A stretch of 64,000 bases of DNA from JACCZR01 sp963844805 (GCA_963844805.1 CAWJPU010000007.1:1-64000), one strand, 5' to 3'. Shown: positions 54,172 to 63,042, counted from the stretch's first letter. Notes: a model not told the origin generated them from the sequence alone. A program made the numbers and translations.

Positions 54172-54203
54172 ACAGTCGGTATGTAACATACAGACAGCAT
54201 GTA
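54169..54203. promoter_or_regulatory. Tandem TetR-type operators in the divergent promoter
   Basis: Two 17-bp partly palindromic elements, CATACAGTCGGTATGTA (54169-54185) and CATACAGACAGCATGTA (54187-54203), start exactly 18 bp apart. The core CATACnGnCnGnATG is the typical spacing of TetR/AcrR operators. The first covers the start codon of the thioesterase gene and the second lies 34 bp before the TetR start, so one repressor can control both directions. Confidence 0.7.
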
Positions 54204-54236
54204 CGTCAAGGACCGCCCGTAGGGTGCGGGCACGAC

Positions 54237-54827
54237 GTGAGCCGTAGGGAGGAGCAGACCGAGGGCACGCGCGCCGCGCTGCTGGCCGCCGCGCGCGAGC
54301 TGTTCTCCGAGCGCGGCTACGCCGCGGTGGGGACCGAGGAGATCGTGCGGCGCGCGCGGGTGACCCGCGGGGCCCTGTACCACCACTTCGCCGACAAGAA
54401 GGACCTCTTCCGCGGCGTGCACGAGGAGATGGAGGGCGAGCTGACGGCCGCGATCGCCGCGCAGCTGGCCGAGGCGGCGGCCGAGGACCCCCTGGCCGGC
54501 CTGGTCACCGGCGTGAACAGCTTCCTGGACGCCTGCACCGACCCCCGCCTGGCGCGCATCGTCCTGCTGGAGGCGCCGTCGGTGCTGGGCTGGGCCGAGT
54601 GGCGCGAGATCGACGAGCGCTACGGCCTGGGGCTGGTGATGGCCGGCCTGCAGGGCGCCATGGACGCCGGCAGCCTGCGCCCCCAGCCGGTCAAGCCGCT
54701 CGCCCACCTGATGCTGGGCGCGCTGGGCGAGGCGGCGATGGTGATCGCCAACGCCGAGGACCCGGAGGCGGCGCGGCGCGAGGTGGAGCCGTCGCTGCTC
54801 GGGCTGCTCGAGGGGCTGCGCGCCTAG
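54237..54827 (+). CDS. TetR/AcrR-family transcriptional regulator
   Basis: 196 residues from GTG 54237. The HTH is GYAAVGTEEIVRRARVTRGA followed by LYHHFADKKDLFRGVHEEME. The C-terminal ligand domain is typical but not diagnostic. It is divergent from the thioesterase operon, with two tandem palindromic operators in the 65-bp gap, so it likely represses itself and that operon and is released by an acyl or aromatic ligand. It ends by overlapping the convergent oxidoreductase gene by 4 nt. Confidence 0.9.
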   Translation: MSRREEQTEGTRAALLAAARELFSERGYAAVGTEEIVRRARVTRGALYHHFADKKDLFRGVHEEMEGELTAAIAAQLAEAAAEDPLAGLVTGVNSFLDACTDPRLARIVLLEAPSVLGWAEWREIDERYGLGLVMAGLQGAMDAGSLRPQPVKPLAHLMLGALGEAAMVIANAEDPEAARREVEPSLLGLLEGLRA

Positions 54828-55762
54828 GGGGTGAGGACGATCTTGCCGAGCTTGCCGCCCTCCGCGAAGCGGTCGTAGGCCGCCTCCGCCTCCTCCAGCG
54901 GGAAGGTCGCCGCCACGGGCACCTCGACCGCGCCGGCCTCCACCAGCGGCAGCACGTGGCGCTCCACCAGGCGCATCGCGAGCGCCTTCTCCTCCAGCGG
55001 CCGGGCCCGCAGCGTCGACGCCATGATCCGCCCGCGCGTGCCCATCAGCGCGGCCAGGTTGATCTCGCCCTTGGCGCCCGCGCCGATGCCGATCACCACG
55101 ATCCGCCCCTGGGTGGCGAGCGCCCGGAGGTTGTCCTCCAGGTTGGGCGCCCCCACGAGCTCGAGGATCACGTCGAAGGGCCCGTGCTCGGCGAAGCCCT
55201 CGGGGTCGATGGCCGTGGCGCCGAGGCGCTCGACCTCGGGTCGGGCCTCCTCGCGGCGGACGGTGGCGGTCACCCGCGCGCCGCACGCGCGGCCGAGCTG
55301 GATCGCCGCGGTGCCCACTCCCCCGGCCCCGCCGTGCACCAGCAGGCGCTCGCCCGGCTTCAGGCCGGCCTGGCTGAACAGCGCGTCGTGGGCGGTGGTG
55401 AACACCTCCGCGAAGCCCCCCGCGGCGGGCCAGTCGAGCGAATCGGGTAGCGGCATCGCGCCACGTTCGTGGACGGTGCAGAGCTCCGCCTGGCCGCCGC
55501 CGCCCACGATGGCGGCCACGCGATCGCCCTCGGAGAAGCGCTCGGCGCCCGGCCCGCGGGCGACCACCTCGCCCGCCAGCTCGAGGCCCGGGATGTCCGG
55601 CGGAGACCCAGGTGGAGCGGGATAGCGGCCCCTGCGCTGGAGCATGTCGGCGCCGTTTATCCCTGCACCTCGCACCTTCACCAGCACCTCGCCCTTGCCC
55701 GGCTCGGGATCCGGGCGGTCCGCCACGGACAGCTCGCCGTCCTCGATCACCACCGCTTTCAC
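54824..55762 (-). CDS. NADPH:quinone oxidoreductase-type (zinc-free MDR) protein
   Basis: 312 residues from GTG 55762. GAGINGADMLQRRGRYPAPP and DIPGLELAGEVVARGPGAER form the GroES-like domain; the cofactor-binding motif is LLVHGGAGGVGTAAIQLGRA. The zinc-binding cysteines of alcohol dehydrogenases are absent, which fits the quinone oxidoreductase branch. It reduces quinones or enals with NADPH. It faces the lipase-like gene with a gap of about 100 bp. Confidence 0.9.
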   Translation of the reverse strand: MKAVVIEDGELSVADRPDPEPGKGEVLVKVRGAGINGADMLQRRGRYPAPPGSPPDIPGLELAGEVVARGPGAERFSEGDRVAAIVGGGGQAELCTVHERGAMPLPDSLDWPAAGGFAEVFTTAHDALFSQAGLKPGERLLVHGGAGGVGTAAIQLGRACGARVTATVRREEARPEVERLGATAIDPEGFAEHGPFDVILELVGAPNLEDNLRALATQGRIVVIGIGAGAKGEINLAALMGTRGRIMASTLRARPLEEKALAMRLVERHVLPLVEAGAVEVPVAATFPLEEAEAAYDRFAEGGKLGKIVLTP

Positions 55763-55865
55763 GGGCCGTGACCCTATCCGCCGGTCCGACCCGTACGTTT
55801 TCGAGTCTGAGCTGCTGGGTAAAGGGCCTCCGTCGTTTGGGAGGCGGCACGCAGCGAGGTCGATC

Positions 55866-56843
55866 GTGAACGTGAAGCCCACCTTCTCCCACCCCCCTCT
55901 GTGGCGCGAGTCGCGGATGGGCCTCGAGGCCGCCAAGCTCGTGCGCAGCCGCGTCTGGCGCGGTGAGGGCGTCACCGACGGCCGCGGCCAGCCCGTCCTG
56001 CTGATCCCCGGCTTCCTGGCCGGCGACGGCTCGCTCTCCATGCTCACCCACTGGCTGCGGCGCAGCGGCTACCACACCCGCAAGGCCGGCATCCGCGTGA
56101 ACGTGGACTGCTCGGGCCGCGCCCTCGTGCGCCTGGAGGGCTGCCTGGAGGAGCTCGTCGAGCGCCAGGGCCGCCCGGCGATCATCATCGGCCAGAGCCG
56201 CGGCGGCACCTTCGCCAAGGTGCTCGCGCAGATCCGCCCCGAGCTGGTGGCCGGCGTCGTCAGCCTCGGCACCCCGCAGGTCGAGCCGCTGGCGGTGCAC
56301 CCGCTGGTTCGGCTGCAGGTGGAGGCCGTCGCCATCGGCGGCAGCCTGCGCATCCCCAACCTCTTCAGCCGCAGCTGCGTGGGGGGAGACTGCTGCGAGA
56401 CCTTCTGGGAGCACCTGGCCGCCCCGCTGGACGCCTCGATCGGCTACCTCGCCATCTACTCGAAGACCGACGGCGTGGTGGACTGGAGGGCCTGCCTGGA
56501 CCCCAGCGCGGAGCACCTGGAGGTGAGCTCGAGCCACTGCGGCATGGGCATGAACCCCGGCGCCTACCGCGGCATCGCCGACGCGCTGAGGCGCTTCCGC
56601 CGCGCCGGCGCGGGCAAGGCCCGCGGCCGCACCCGCGCGGCGCCGCGAGCGCCCCGCTCGACCGGCCGCTCGCCGCATCACCGATCCGTCCGCCCGCGTC
56701 GGAGACCATGCCCTCGGCATGGGCTTCGTCTCGCTCCCGGTCCGGCTGGCGCGCACGCTCCACAGCCGCTGGCTGCGCATGGGCGACTCCGAGCGCGAGC
56801 GGCTGGCGCCGCTGGCCCGCGACGCCCGCGACCGGCGCTCTGA
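55866..56843 (+). CDS. Alpha/beta hydrolase (lipase-like), 3' end uncertain
   Basis: Starts at GTG 55866 (NVKPTFSHPPLWRESRMGLE). The oxyanion region is VLLIPGFLAGDGSLSMLTHW, the nucleophile elbow IIIGQSRGGTFAKVLA, the acid is in AIYSKTDGVVDWRACL and the histidine in VSSSHCGMGMNPGAYRGIAD. The protein looks like the cutinase/lipase-type esterases that act on lipids. The last 80 residues (after FRRAGAGKARGRTR) are an Arg/Pro-rich stretch that overlaps the next gene and may be artefactual; a stop may have been lost by an indel near 56650-56700. Confidence 0.75.
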   Translation: MNVKPTFSHPPLWRESRMGLEAAKLVRSRVWRGEGVTDGRGQPVLLIPGFLAGDGSLSMLTHWLRRSGYHTRKAGIRVNVDCSGRALVRLEGCLEELVERQGRPAIIIGQSRGGTFAKVLAQIRPELVAGVVSLGTPQVEPLAVHPLVRLQVEAVAIGGSLRIPNLFSRSCVGGDCCETFWEHLAAPLDASIGYLAIYSKTDGVVDWRACLDPSAEHLEVSSSHCGMGMNPGAYRGIADALRRFRRAGAGKARGRTRAAPRAPRSTGRSPHHRSVRPRRRPCPRHGLRLAPGPAGAHAPQPLAAHGRLRARAAGAAGPRRPRPAL

Positions 56844-57061
56844 ACCTGCGCGGCACCACCGACCGCGACCAGGCCGAGCGCGAGCTCAACGCCGCCAACG
56901 AGAGCCTGGCGGCCGCGATCGTGGCCTCTGCGGAGGCCGATCCCGAGGTGGACGAGGTTGAAGTGGCCAGCCTCCGGGCAGACCTGCGTCGTGAGCTCGA
57001 CCGCTTGGCGCAGGCCGACGTCAAGGTCACCAGGGCGACGCCCCAGCAGCCCGCGCAATAA
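56719..57061 (+). CDS. Small helical protein, unknown (frameshifted)
   Basis: About 114 residues from ATG 56719. GFVSLPVRLARTLHSRWLRM and DSERERLAPLARDARD are followed, after a one-base shift near 56835, by ALNLRGTTDRDQAERELNAA and VEVASLRADLRRELDRLAQA. Highly charged helices suggest a small coiled-coil protein. No family recognised. It precedes the OpuC operon but need not belong to it. Confidence 0.55.
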
Positions 57062-57081
57062 CCTGCCGCCGGTGACGAGCC

Positions 57082-58242
57082 GTGGCTGAGGCGGCGACCC
57101 TCGAACTCCGCAAGGCGACCAAGCGCTACCCGGGGCAGGACGAGCCCGCAGTCGATGAGCTCTCCCTGACCGTCCCGGCGGGGGAGATCTGCGTGCTGGT
57201 CGGCCCCTCGGGCTGCGGCAAGACCACGGCCATGCGGATGGTCAACCGCATGATCGAGATCACGAGTGGCGACATCCTGCTCGACGACCGCAGCGTCACC
57301 GAGCGCGAGCCCTCCTCCCTGCGCCGCGAGATCGGCTACGCGATCCAGCAGATCGGGCTGTTCCCCCACCTGACGGTGGGCGACAACATCGCCACCGTCC
57401 CCCGGCTGCTGGGGTGGGACAAGGAGCGCATCGCCCAACGCGTCGACGAGCTGCTCGAGCTCGTCTCGCTCGACCCCGCCGAGACCCGCGACCGCTACCC
57501 GGGCCAGCTCTCGGGCGGCCAGCGCCAGCGCATCGGCGTGGCCCGCGCGCTCGCGGTCGACCCCCCGCTGATGCTCATGGACGAGCCCTTCGGCGCGATC
57601 GACCCGATCAACCGCGAGCGGTTGCAGAACGAGTTCCTCCGCCTGCAGAAGGACCTCCGGAAGACGATCGTCTTCGTGACCCACGACATCGACGAGGCGA
57701 TCAAGATAGGCGACCGGATCGCCGTCCTCCAGGAGGGCGGCCGGCTGGCGCAGTACGCCACGCCGGCCGAGCTGCTCATGTACCCGGCGAACAGGTTCGT
57801 CGAGGACTTCGTGGGCGCCGACCGCGCGCTCAAGCGGCTCGCGCTGCAGCGCGTGCGCGACATCGACCTGTGGAAGGCCGCGACCGTGCGCATCGGCGAG
57901 CCGGTGGCCGAGGCGCGCAGGAAGCTCGAGGACGCCGACATCGACTACCTGCTGGCCGTGGACGACGAGGGCCACCCGCTGGGGTGGCTCAGCGAGCGAG
58001 CGCTCGCCGGCGAGCGCGTGACCGAGGACTTCCGCTCGAAGGCCGAGCCGCTCGTGGAGCTCGACGACGTGCTGCGCGACGCCCTGTCGGACCTGCTGGA
58101 GAGCGAGACGCGCTACGGCGCCGTGGTGGACGAGCGCGGCTGCGTGGCCGGGGTGCTCTCGCTCGAGCTGATCGGCCACATCCTCCAGGCGCCTCCGGAA
58201 GAGGTCCCGCACGGGGCAGACGCGCTCGTGGCCGATGAATAG
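57082..58242 (+). CDS. opuCA: Osmoprotectant ABC transporter ATPase (OpuCA type)
   Basis: 386 residues from GTG 57082. Walker A is LVGPSGCGKTTAMRMVNRMI, the Q-loop IQQIGLFPHLTVGDNIA, signature LSGGQRQRIGVARALAVDPP and Walker B MLMDEPFGAIDPINRERL. The C-terminal 120 residues form a tandem CBS domain (ATVRIGEPVAEARRKLEDAD, then RYGAVVDERGCVAGVLSLE), the ionic-strength sensor of OpuA/OpuC systems. It imports glycine betaine, choline or proline-betaine with the next three genes. It overlaps opuCB by 8 nt. Confidence 0.93.
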   Translation: MAEAATLELRKATKRYPGQDEPAVDELSLTVPAGEICVLVGPSGCGKTTAMRMVNRMIEITSGDILLDDRSVTEREPSSLRREIGYAIQQIGLFPHLTVGDNIATVPRLLGWDKERIAQRVDELLELVSLDPAETRDRYPGQLSGGQRQRIGVARALAVDPPLMLMDEPFGAIDPINRERLQNEFLRLQKDLRKTIVFVTHDIDEAIKIGDRIAVLQEGGRLAQYATPAELLMYPANRFVEDFVGADRALKRLALQRVRDIDLWKAATVRIGEPVAEARRKLEDADIDYLLAVDDEGHPLGWLSERALAGERVTEDFRSKAEPLVELDDVLRDALSDLLESETRYGAVVDERGCVAGVLSLELIGHILQAPPEEVPHGADALVADE

Positions 58243-58941
58243 CTGGCTCCAGCTCGCCCAGCTGGAAATCCGCGAGCGGCAGGGAGGCACCTGCGAGGCC
58301 AACAACGGCTTCTGCCCGGACTGGATCGCCGACAACTTCAACCGCTACGTCGACCCCTTCCTCCAGCACGTGTTCCTCGTCGTCGTGTCGGTCGCCATCG
58401 GGTTCGTGATCGCCTTCTTCCTGGCGCTGCTCGCCCACCGCAAGCGCTGGCTGCTGCCGGCGCTGTCGGCTCGGCCCAGATCCTGTACGCGATCCCCAGC
58501 GTCGCGCTGTTCCTCCTGCTGCTGCCCGTCACCGGCCGCGGAACGGTGACCGGGCTGGTGGCGCTGGTCTCCTACACGCTCATCTTCATCTTCGTGAACG
58601 TCTCCACCGGCCTCGACAGCGTGCCCGAGGAGAGCGTCGACGCCGCGCGCGGCATGGGGCTGACCGAGCGCCAGCTGCTGTGGCGGGTCGAGGTGCCGCT
58701 GGCCCTGCCGGAGATCTTCGCCGGGCTGCGCATCGCCACCACCACCACCGTGGGCCTGGCGGCGCTCGCCTTCTTCGCGGGCGCCGGCGGGCTGGGCGAG
58801 GAGATCAACGCGGACAAGGGCTTCCAGTCCAACATCGCGGTGGCCGGCGCGCTGGCCATCGGGCTGGCGGTCGTGCTCGACCTGCTGATCCTGATCGTGC
58901 AGCGGCTGATGACCCCGTGGCGGAGGGCGGCTGCGGCATGA
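58235..58941 (+). CDS. opuCB: Osmoprotectant ABC transporter permease (OpuCB type), frameshifted
   Basis: About 235 residues from ATG 58235. N-terminal FLQHVFLVVVSVAIGFVIAF, then a one-base shift near 58467 (LLPALS to GSAQILYAIPSVALFLLLLP), then TGLDSVPEESVDAARGMGLT and RVEVPLALPEIFAGLRIATT, the EAA loop of binding-protein-dependent permeases. The stop overlaps the next permease (ATGA). It is one of two permease subunits of the OpuC-type importer. Confidence 0.88.
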
Positions 58942-59709
58942 GCCTCGTCCTGGCCAACGTGCTCAACGAGTTCGGCGGGGCGATCGAGTTCCTGTTCAAG
59001 CAGCAGCCCTCGCAGCTCGATCCGAACACCGAGGTCGGCGGCGTCTCCGAGATGCTGGACCTCACGCTCAAGCACCTCGCGCTGTCGGCCTCGGCCGTGG
59101 CCATCGGGACGGCGATAGCGATCCCGCTGGGCCTCTACCTGGGCCACCGCCGCAAGGGCGAGTTCGCCGCCATCAACGCCTCCAACGTGGGCCGCGCGAT
59201 TCCAACGCTGGTGCTGCTCACGGTCTTCATCGCCTACATCGGCGTGGGCTTCGTCCCGATCATGCTCTCGCTGGCCCTGCTGGCCCTGCCGCCGGTGCTC
59301 ACCAACACCTGGGTGGCGGTGACGCAGGTCGAGCCCGACTCGGTCGACGCCGCGCGCGGCATGGGCATGACCGACTCCGAGATCATCCGGCAGGTCGAGC
59401 TCCCACTGTCGCTGCCGACCATCTTCGCCGGCATCCGAATCGCGGCGATCAACGTGGTGGCCACGGCCACGATCGCGCCGCTGGGCAGCGTCGACTCGCT
59501 GGGCACGCCGATCATCTCCGGCAACGTCTACGGCGCCGACGGGCGGCTCGGCGCCGCGATCGCCGTGAGCGTCCTGACCCTGGCCGTCGCCGCCGCACTG
59601 GGCGGCGCTCCAGCGGGCGGTCACGCCCAAGGGACTCAAGTTGGGGGCAGGGGAAGCGCAGAGGCGCGGCCTGCCCAACCTACGAAGGAGGGAAGCAGCC
59701 ACATCATGA
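58938..59709 (+). CDS. opuCD: Osmoprotectant ABC transporter permease (OpuCD type), 3' frameshift
   Basis: About 256 residues from ATG 58938. Five or six helices and the EAA loop TQVEPDSVDAARGMGMTDSE followed by QVELPLSLPTIFAGIRIAAI are clear. Near 59602 one base is off; the expected end ALQRAVTPKGLKLGAG to LRRREAATS stops at 59709, overlapping the ATG of the binding-protein gene. Without the correction the frame runs on into that gene and makes a false fusion. Confidence 0.85.
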
Positions 59710-60686
59710 GGTCACGGTTCCTACCGCTCGCGATCCTGTCCGCGCTCCTGTTGGCGCTCGGGCTCGCGGCATGCGGCAACGACGACGACAACGGCGGCGG
59801 CGGCGGAGAGGGCGGCGCGCAGGGCGTGTCCGGCGCGCCGATCGAGAAGATCCAGGGGGCGGGATCCAAGCCGACGATCACCGTCGGCTCGAAGAACTTC
59901 ACCGAGCAGTACATCCTGGGCAACATCTACGCCGACGCGCTGCAGGCCGCCGGGTTCAAGGTGAAGAAGTCGCTCGACCTCGGGTCCGAGGTCGTGGCCT
60001 ACAAGGCCCTGAAGCAGGGCGAGGTCGACGCCTACCCGGAGTACACGGGCACGGCGCTGACCGCGTTCTACAAGGTGCCGGTCCAGAAGGTGCCCAAGGA
60101 CAAGCAGGCGACCTACGACCAGGTCAAGGCAGAGACGGCCAAGGAGCAGATCACCGCGCTGCCGCCCACCCCGTTCGAGAACACCTACCGTCTGGCGATG
60201 AGCAAGGAGCTGTACAACAAGCTCGGCCAGCCGAAGACGATGTCGGACCTCAAGGGCAAGACCGAGGACCTCAAGATCTCGGGCTTCCCGGAGTGCAAGA
60301 AGCGAATCGACTGCCTGCTCGGGGTCGAGCAGACCTACGGGCTGAAGTTCGGCGGCTTCGTCGCCTCCGAGGAGAAGTACGACGTGATCGACAACGGCTC
60401 GGCCGACGTCATCTTCGGCTTCACGACCGACGGTGAGCTGACGACCGGCAAGTACGTCACGGTCGACGACGACAAGCAGCTGTTCCCGCCCTACAACGTC
60501 TCGCTGCTGATGCGCAACCAGACGTTCGAGGAGATCGGGCCCGAGGGCCAGAAGGTCATCGAGGACGTTCAGAAGCCGCTCACCGAGAAGGTGATGGGCG
60601 AGCTGAACTCCCGCGTGGACCTCGACAAGCAGGAGCCGGAGAAGGTCGCGAAGGACTACCTGCGCGCGGAGGGCTTCATCAAGTGA
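59706..60686 (+). CDS. opuCC: Osmoprotectant-binding lipoprotein (OpuCC type)
   Basis: 326 residues from ATG 59706, with AGGAGG upstream. Signal peptide and lipobox LLALGLAACGND are followed by a Gly/Asp linker, then the OpuAC domain: ITVGSKNFTEQYILGNIYAD, YPEYTGTALTAFYKVPVQKV, EEKYDVIDNGSADVIFGFTT and KQLFPPYNVSLLMRNQTFEE. It is the extracytoplasmic receptor that hands compatible solutes to OpuCB/CD. All four transporter genes are consecutive and overlapping. Confidence 0.92.
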   Translation: MRSRFLPLAILSALLLALGLAACGNDDDNGGGGGEGGAQGVSGAPIEKIQGAGSKPTITVGSKNFTEQYILGNIYADALQAAGFKVKKSLDLGSEVVAYKALKQGEVDAYPEYTGTALTAFYKVPVQKVPKDKQATYDQVKAETAKEQITALPPTPFENTYRLAMSKELYNKLGQPKTMSDLKGKTEDLKISGFPECKKRIDCLLGVEQTYGLKFGGFVASEEKYDVIDNGSADVIFGFTTDGELTTGKYVTVDDDKQLFPPYNVSLLMRNQTFEEIGPEGQKVIEDVQKPLTEKVMGELNSRVDLDKQEPEKVAKDYLRAEGFIK

Positions 60687-60766
60687 TGGAACCGATCGGC
60701 GGTACTCGGCCGGCCAGCGCCCGGCCTGCGTTCCGGCGATAGGCGTTCGGGGCGGGGGCTCACTGA

Positions 60767-61154
60767 ATGCGGTGGGCTCTCGCCCTCTTCGCAGTGCTGT
60801 TGGCGCTGGGCGCCGGCTTTGCGGCCGGCGTCCTCGTCGCTGCCGACGACGAGGTGCGCGACCAGCGGGGCCGGGTGGTCGAGCCGACGCCGGGTCGACG
60901 TGGGCGACCTCCGGGTCGGGGACTGCCTCAGCGGCGTGGCGGGGGGCGAGTCCGTCGCGGTGCGCGTGGTGCCCTGCCGCTCGCGCCACCGGGGCGAGGT
61001 GCGCGCACGGGTGCAGCTGCCGGACGGCGGCTGGCCGGGGCGCAAGGCCGTGCTGGCGCAGGCCGAGCGGCGCTGCGCCGAGAGCTTCTTCTTCGTTCCG
61101 TCGGAGAGCTCCTGGCGTCAGGATGACCGGGTCGTGACCTGCATCGCCCGCTGA
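60767..61154 (+). CDS. Membrane-anchored septum-formation-domain protein (frameshifted)
   Basis: About 129 residues from ATG 60767. An N-terminal helix (WALALFAVLLALGAGFAAGV) precedes DEVRDQRGRVVEPT; after a shift near 60893 the domain continues with VDVGDLRVGDCLSGVAGGES, AVRVVPCRSRHRGEVRARVQ and AERRCAESFFFVPSE. The GDC, PC and H-x-GEV pattern is that of the actinobacterial 'septum formation' domain, whose molecular role is not established. Three cysteines are conserved-looking. It precedes the DUF427 gene by 1 nt. Confidence 0.65.
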
Positions 61155-61155
61155 C

Positions 61156-61612
61156 TTGGAGTCCGTCTGGGACTACCCCCGCCCGCCGCGCGTGGAGCCC
61201 TCTGCTGCGGCGCGCGCGCGTGGAGTTCGCCGGCGTGACGGTGGCGGACTCCGAGCGCGCCCTGCGCGTGCTGGAGACCAGCCAGGCTCCGGGCATCTAC
61301 TTCCCGCCGGAGGACGTGTCGCACCTGGAGCCCCACGGGCGGAGCAGCCTGTGCGAGTGGAAGGGCCGGGCCCGCTACTTCGACGTGGTGGTGGGCGCGC
61401 GCCGGGCGGAGGCCGCGGCGTGGTCCTATCCCGAGCCCGCCGGGCGCTACGCCGAGCTGCGCGACCACGTGGCGTTCTACCCCCAGGCCATGGACGCCTG
61501 CTGGCTGGGGGACGAGCGGGTGGAACCCAACGCCGGCGACTTCTACGGCGGCTGGATCACCGGCGACGTCCAGGGTCCGTTCAAGGGCGCGCCGGGAACG
61601 CTGCACTGGTGA
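61156..61612 (+). CDS. DUF427 domain protein (frameshifted)
   Basis: About 152 residues from TTG 61156. ESVWDYPRPPRVEPS is the usual N-terminus, then a one-base shift near 61200 leads to RRARVEFAGVTVADSERALR. GIYFPPEDVSHLEPHGRSSL, CEWKGRARYFDVVV and HVAFYPQAMDACWLGDERVE are the domain's core motifs. DUF427 proteins are small beta-rich proteins, widespread in actinobacteria, with no proven activity. The stop overlaps the DUF1152 start (GTGA). Confidence 0.82.
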
Positions 61613-62547
61613 CCGACGCCGACGCCCTGCTCGCCGCCGCGCGGCGGCCGCTGGTGGTCGGCGTGGGCGGCGGCGGCGACGTGGTGGGCGCCCTGGCCGT
61701 GGCCGAGTCGTGCCGTCTGCTCCACGACGCGGAGCCGGTGGTCGGGGGCGTGACCTGGGAGCGGCGGCCGATCGACCCCCGCCCAGGGCCGCGCAGCGCC
61801 GCTGAGATCGAGGGCGCGCGGGTGCTGGCGGGGCCGGTGCTGGCCGCGTCGGCCGAGACCCGCGTGCGCGAGGACGGGACGCTGTTCGCCGAGTCGCACA
61901 TGGCCCGCTTCCTGGGCGAGGAGGTCGTGCTGGTGGACCCCACCCCCGGGCCGAGCGCCGTGGCCGACGGGCTGAGCGCGGCGATCGAGGGGCTGGGCTG
62001 CGACCTCCTGGTGGCGCTCGACGTGGGCGGCGACGCGCTCGCCCACGGCGACGAGCCGGGCCTGGGCAGCCCGCTGTGCGACGCGGTGATGCTCGCTGCG
62101 GCGGACCGGGTGGCGGGGGTTCCGGCGGTGGGCGCGGTCTTCGGGATCGGCTGCGACGGCGAGCTGACCCCCGCCGAGGCGCTGGAGCGCCTCAGCGAGG
62201 TGGCCGAAGCGGGCGGGCTGGCCGGCGCCCGCGGCCTGACCGGGCGGGTGGTGGAGCGGCTGGAGGGCGCGCTGGCCGAGGTCCCCACCGAGGCCAGCGC
62301 CCAGGCGGTGCGCGCCTTCCGCGGCGCCCGCGGGTCCACCGCCATCCGGGGCGGGCGGCGGACGGTGGAGCTCAGCGCCATCGCCGCCGCGACGTTCTTC
62401 TTCGACGTGGCCGTGGCCCTTCGCTCGTCCGCCCGCCTGGCGGCGGCGGTCCGAGACGCCGCCGGCCTCGAGGAGGCCAACGGGATCCTGAACGGGCTGG
62501 GCGTGCGCACCGAGCTCGACCTGGAGCGCGGCCCGCCGCCTGAGTGA
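61609..62547 (+). CDS. DUF1152 family protein
   Basis: 312 residues from GTG 61609. The N-terminal VVGVGGGGDVVGALAVAESC resembles a nucleotide-binding loop, and VVGGVTWERRPIDPRPGPRS, VDPTPGPSAVADGLSAAIEG and LLVALDVGGDALAHGDEPGL are family blocks. DUF1152 proteins are known mainly from archaea and actinobacteria and have no established function. It is translationally coupled to the DUF427 gene, which gives a testable functional link. Confidence 0.82.
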   Translation: MTDADALLAAARRPLVVGVGGGGDVVGALAVAESCRLLHDAEPVVGGVTWERRPIDPRPGPRSAAEIEGARVLAGPVLAASAETRVREDGTLFAESHMARFLGEEVVLVDPTPGPSAVADGLSAAIEGLGCDLLVALDVGGDALAHGDEPGLGSPLCDAVMLAAADRVAGVPAVGAVFGIGCDGELTPAEALERLSEVAEAGGLAGARGLTGRVVERLEGALAEVPTEASAQAVRAFRGARGSTAIRGGRRTVELSAIAAATFFFDVAVALRSSARLAAAVRDAAGLEEANGILNGLGVRTELDLERGPPPE

Positions 62548-62593
62548 CGAGCAGCACACATTCCCCGGAGGCGTTCGACCACCATCGAACTAC

Positions 62594-63042
62594 ATGGACG
62601 TTCGCATCCGGCCCATACGCCCCGAGGACAAGGCGCTGCTGAAGTGGGGGCTCGCGCATCTCTCCCCGGCGACCATCCAGCGCCGCTTCCTCACCCCCAA
62701 GCCCCGCTTCACCGCCGCTGAGCTGCGCTACCTCACCGAGGTCGACGGTCACGACCACGTGGCCCTGGTGGCCATCGACGAGGACGGCGACCTCCTCGGC
62801 GTGGGCCGGTTCGTGCGCCTGGAGGACCCCGCCGAGGCGGAGATCGCGATCGTGATCGCCGACCCGATGCAGGGCCAGGGCCTGGGGACGCGCATCGGCT
62901 ACGAGCTGGTCGAGGAGGCGGTCCGCCACGGCATCAGCGCTTCACGGCCACGATGCAGGGCGACAACCGCCCCGCGCATCGCCTGATGGCCAAGCTGACG
63001 GCCCGGCTGGACGAGCGCCGGGCCGCCGTGGCCGCCGCCTAG
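62594..63042 (+). CDS. GNAT-family acetyltransferase (frameshifted)
   Basis: About 149 residues from ATG 62594. VRIRPIRPEDKALLKWGLAH, FVRLEDPAEAEIAIVIADPM and the acetyl-CoA pyrophosphate-binding loop MQGQGLGTRIGYELVEEAVR are typical. Near 62938 one base shifts the frame; RFTATMQGDNRPAHRLMAKL restores the expected fourth motif and the stop at 63042. The acceptor is unknown. A palindrome copy follows 43 bp later. Confidence 0.85.

Noticed and set aside
58938..60686. Permease-binding-protein fusion in the OpuC operon
   Set aside because: Such fusions do exist (permease-OpuAC), but here the binding protein has its own signal peptide, lipobox and Shine-Dalgarno, and the correct permease end is visible one frame over with an ATGA overlap.
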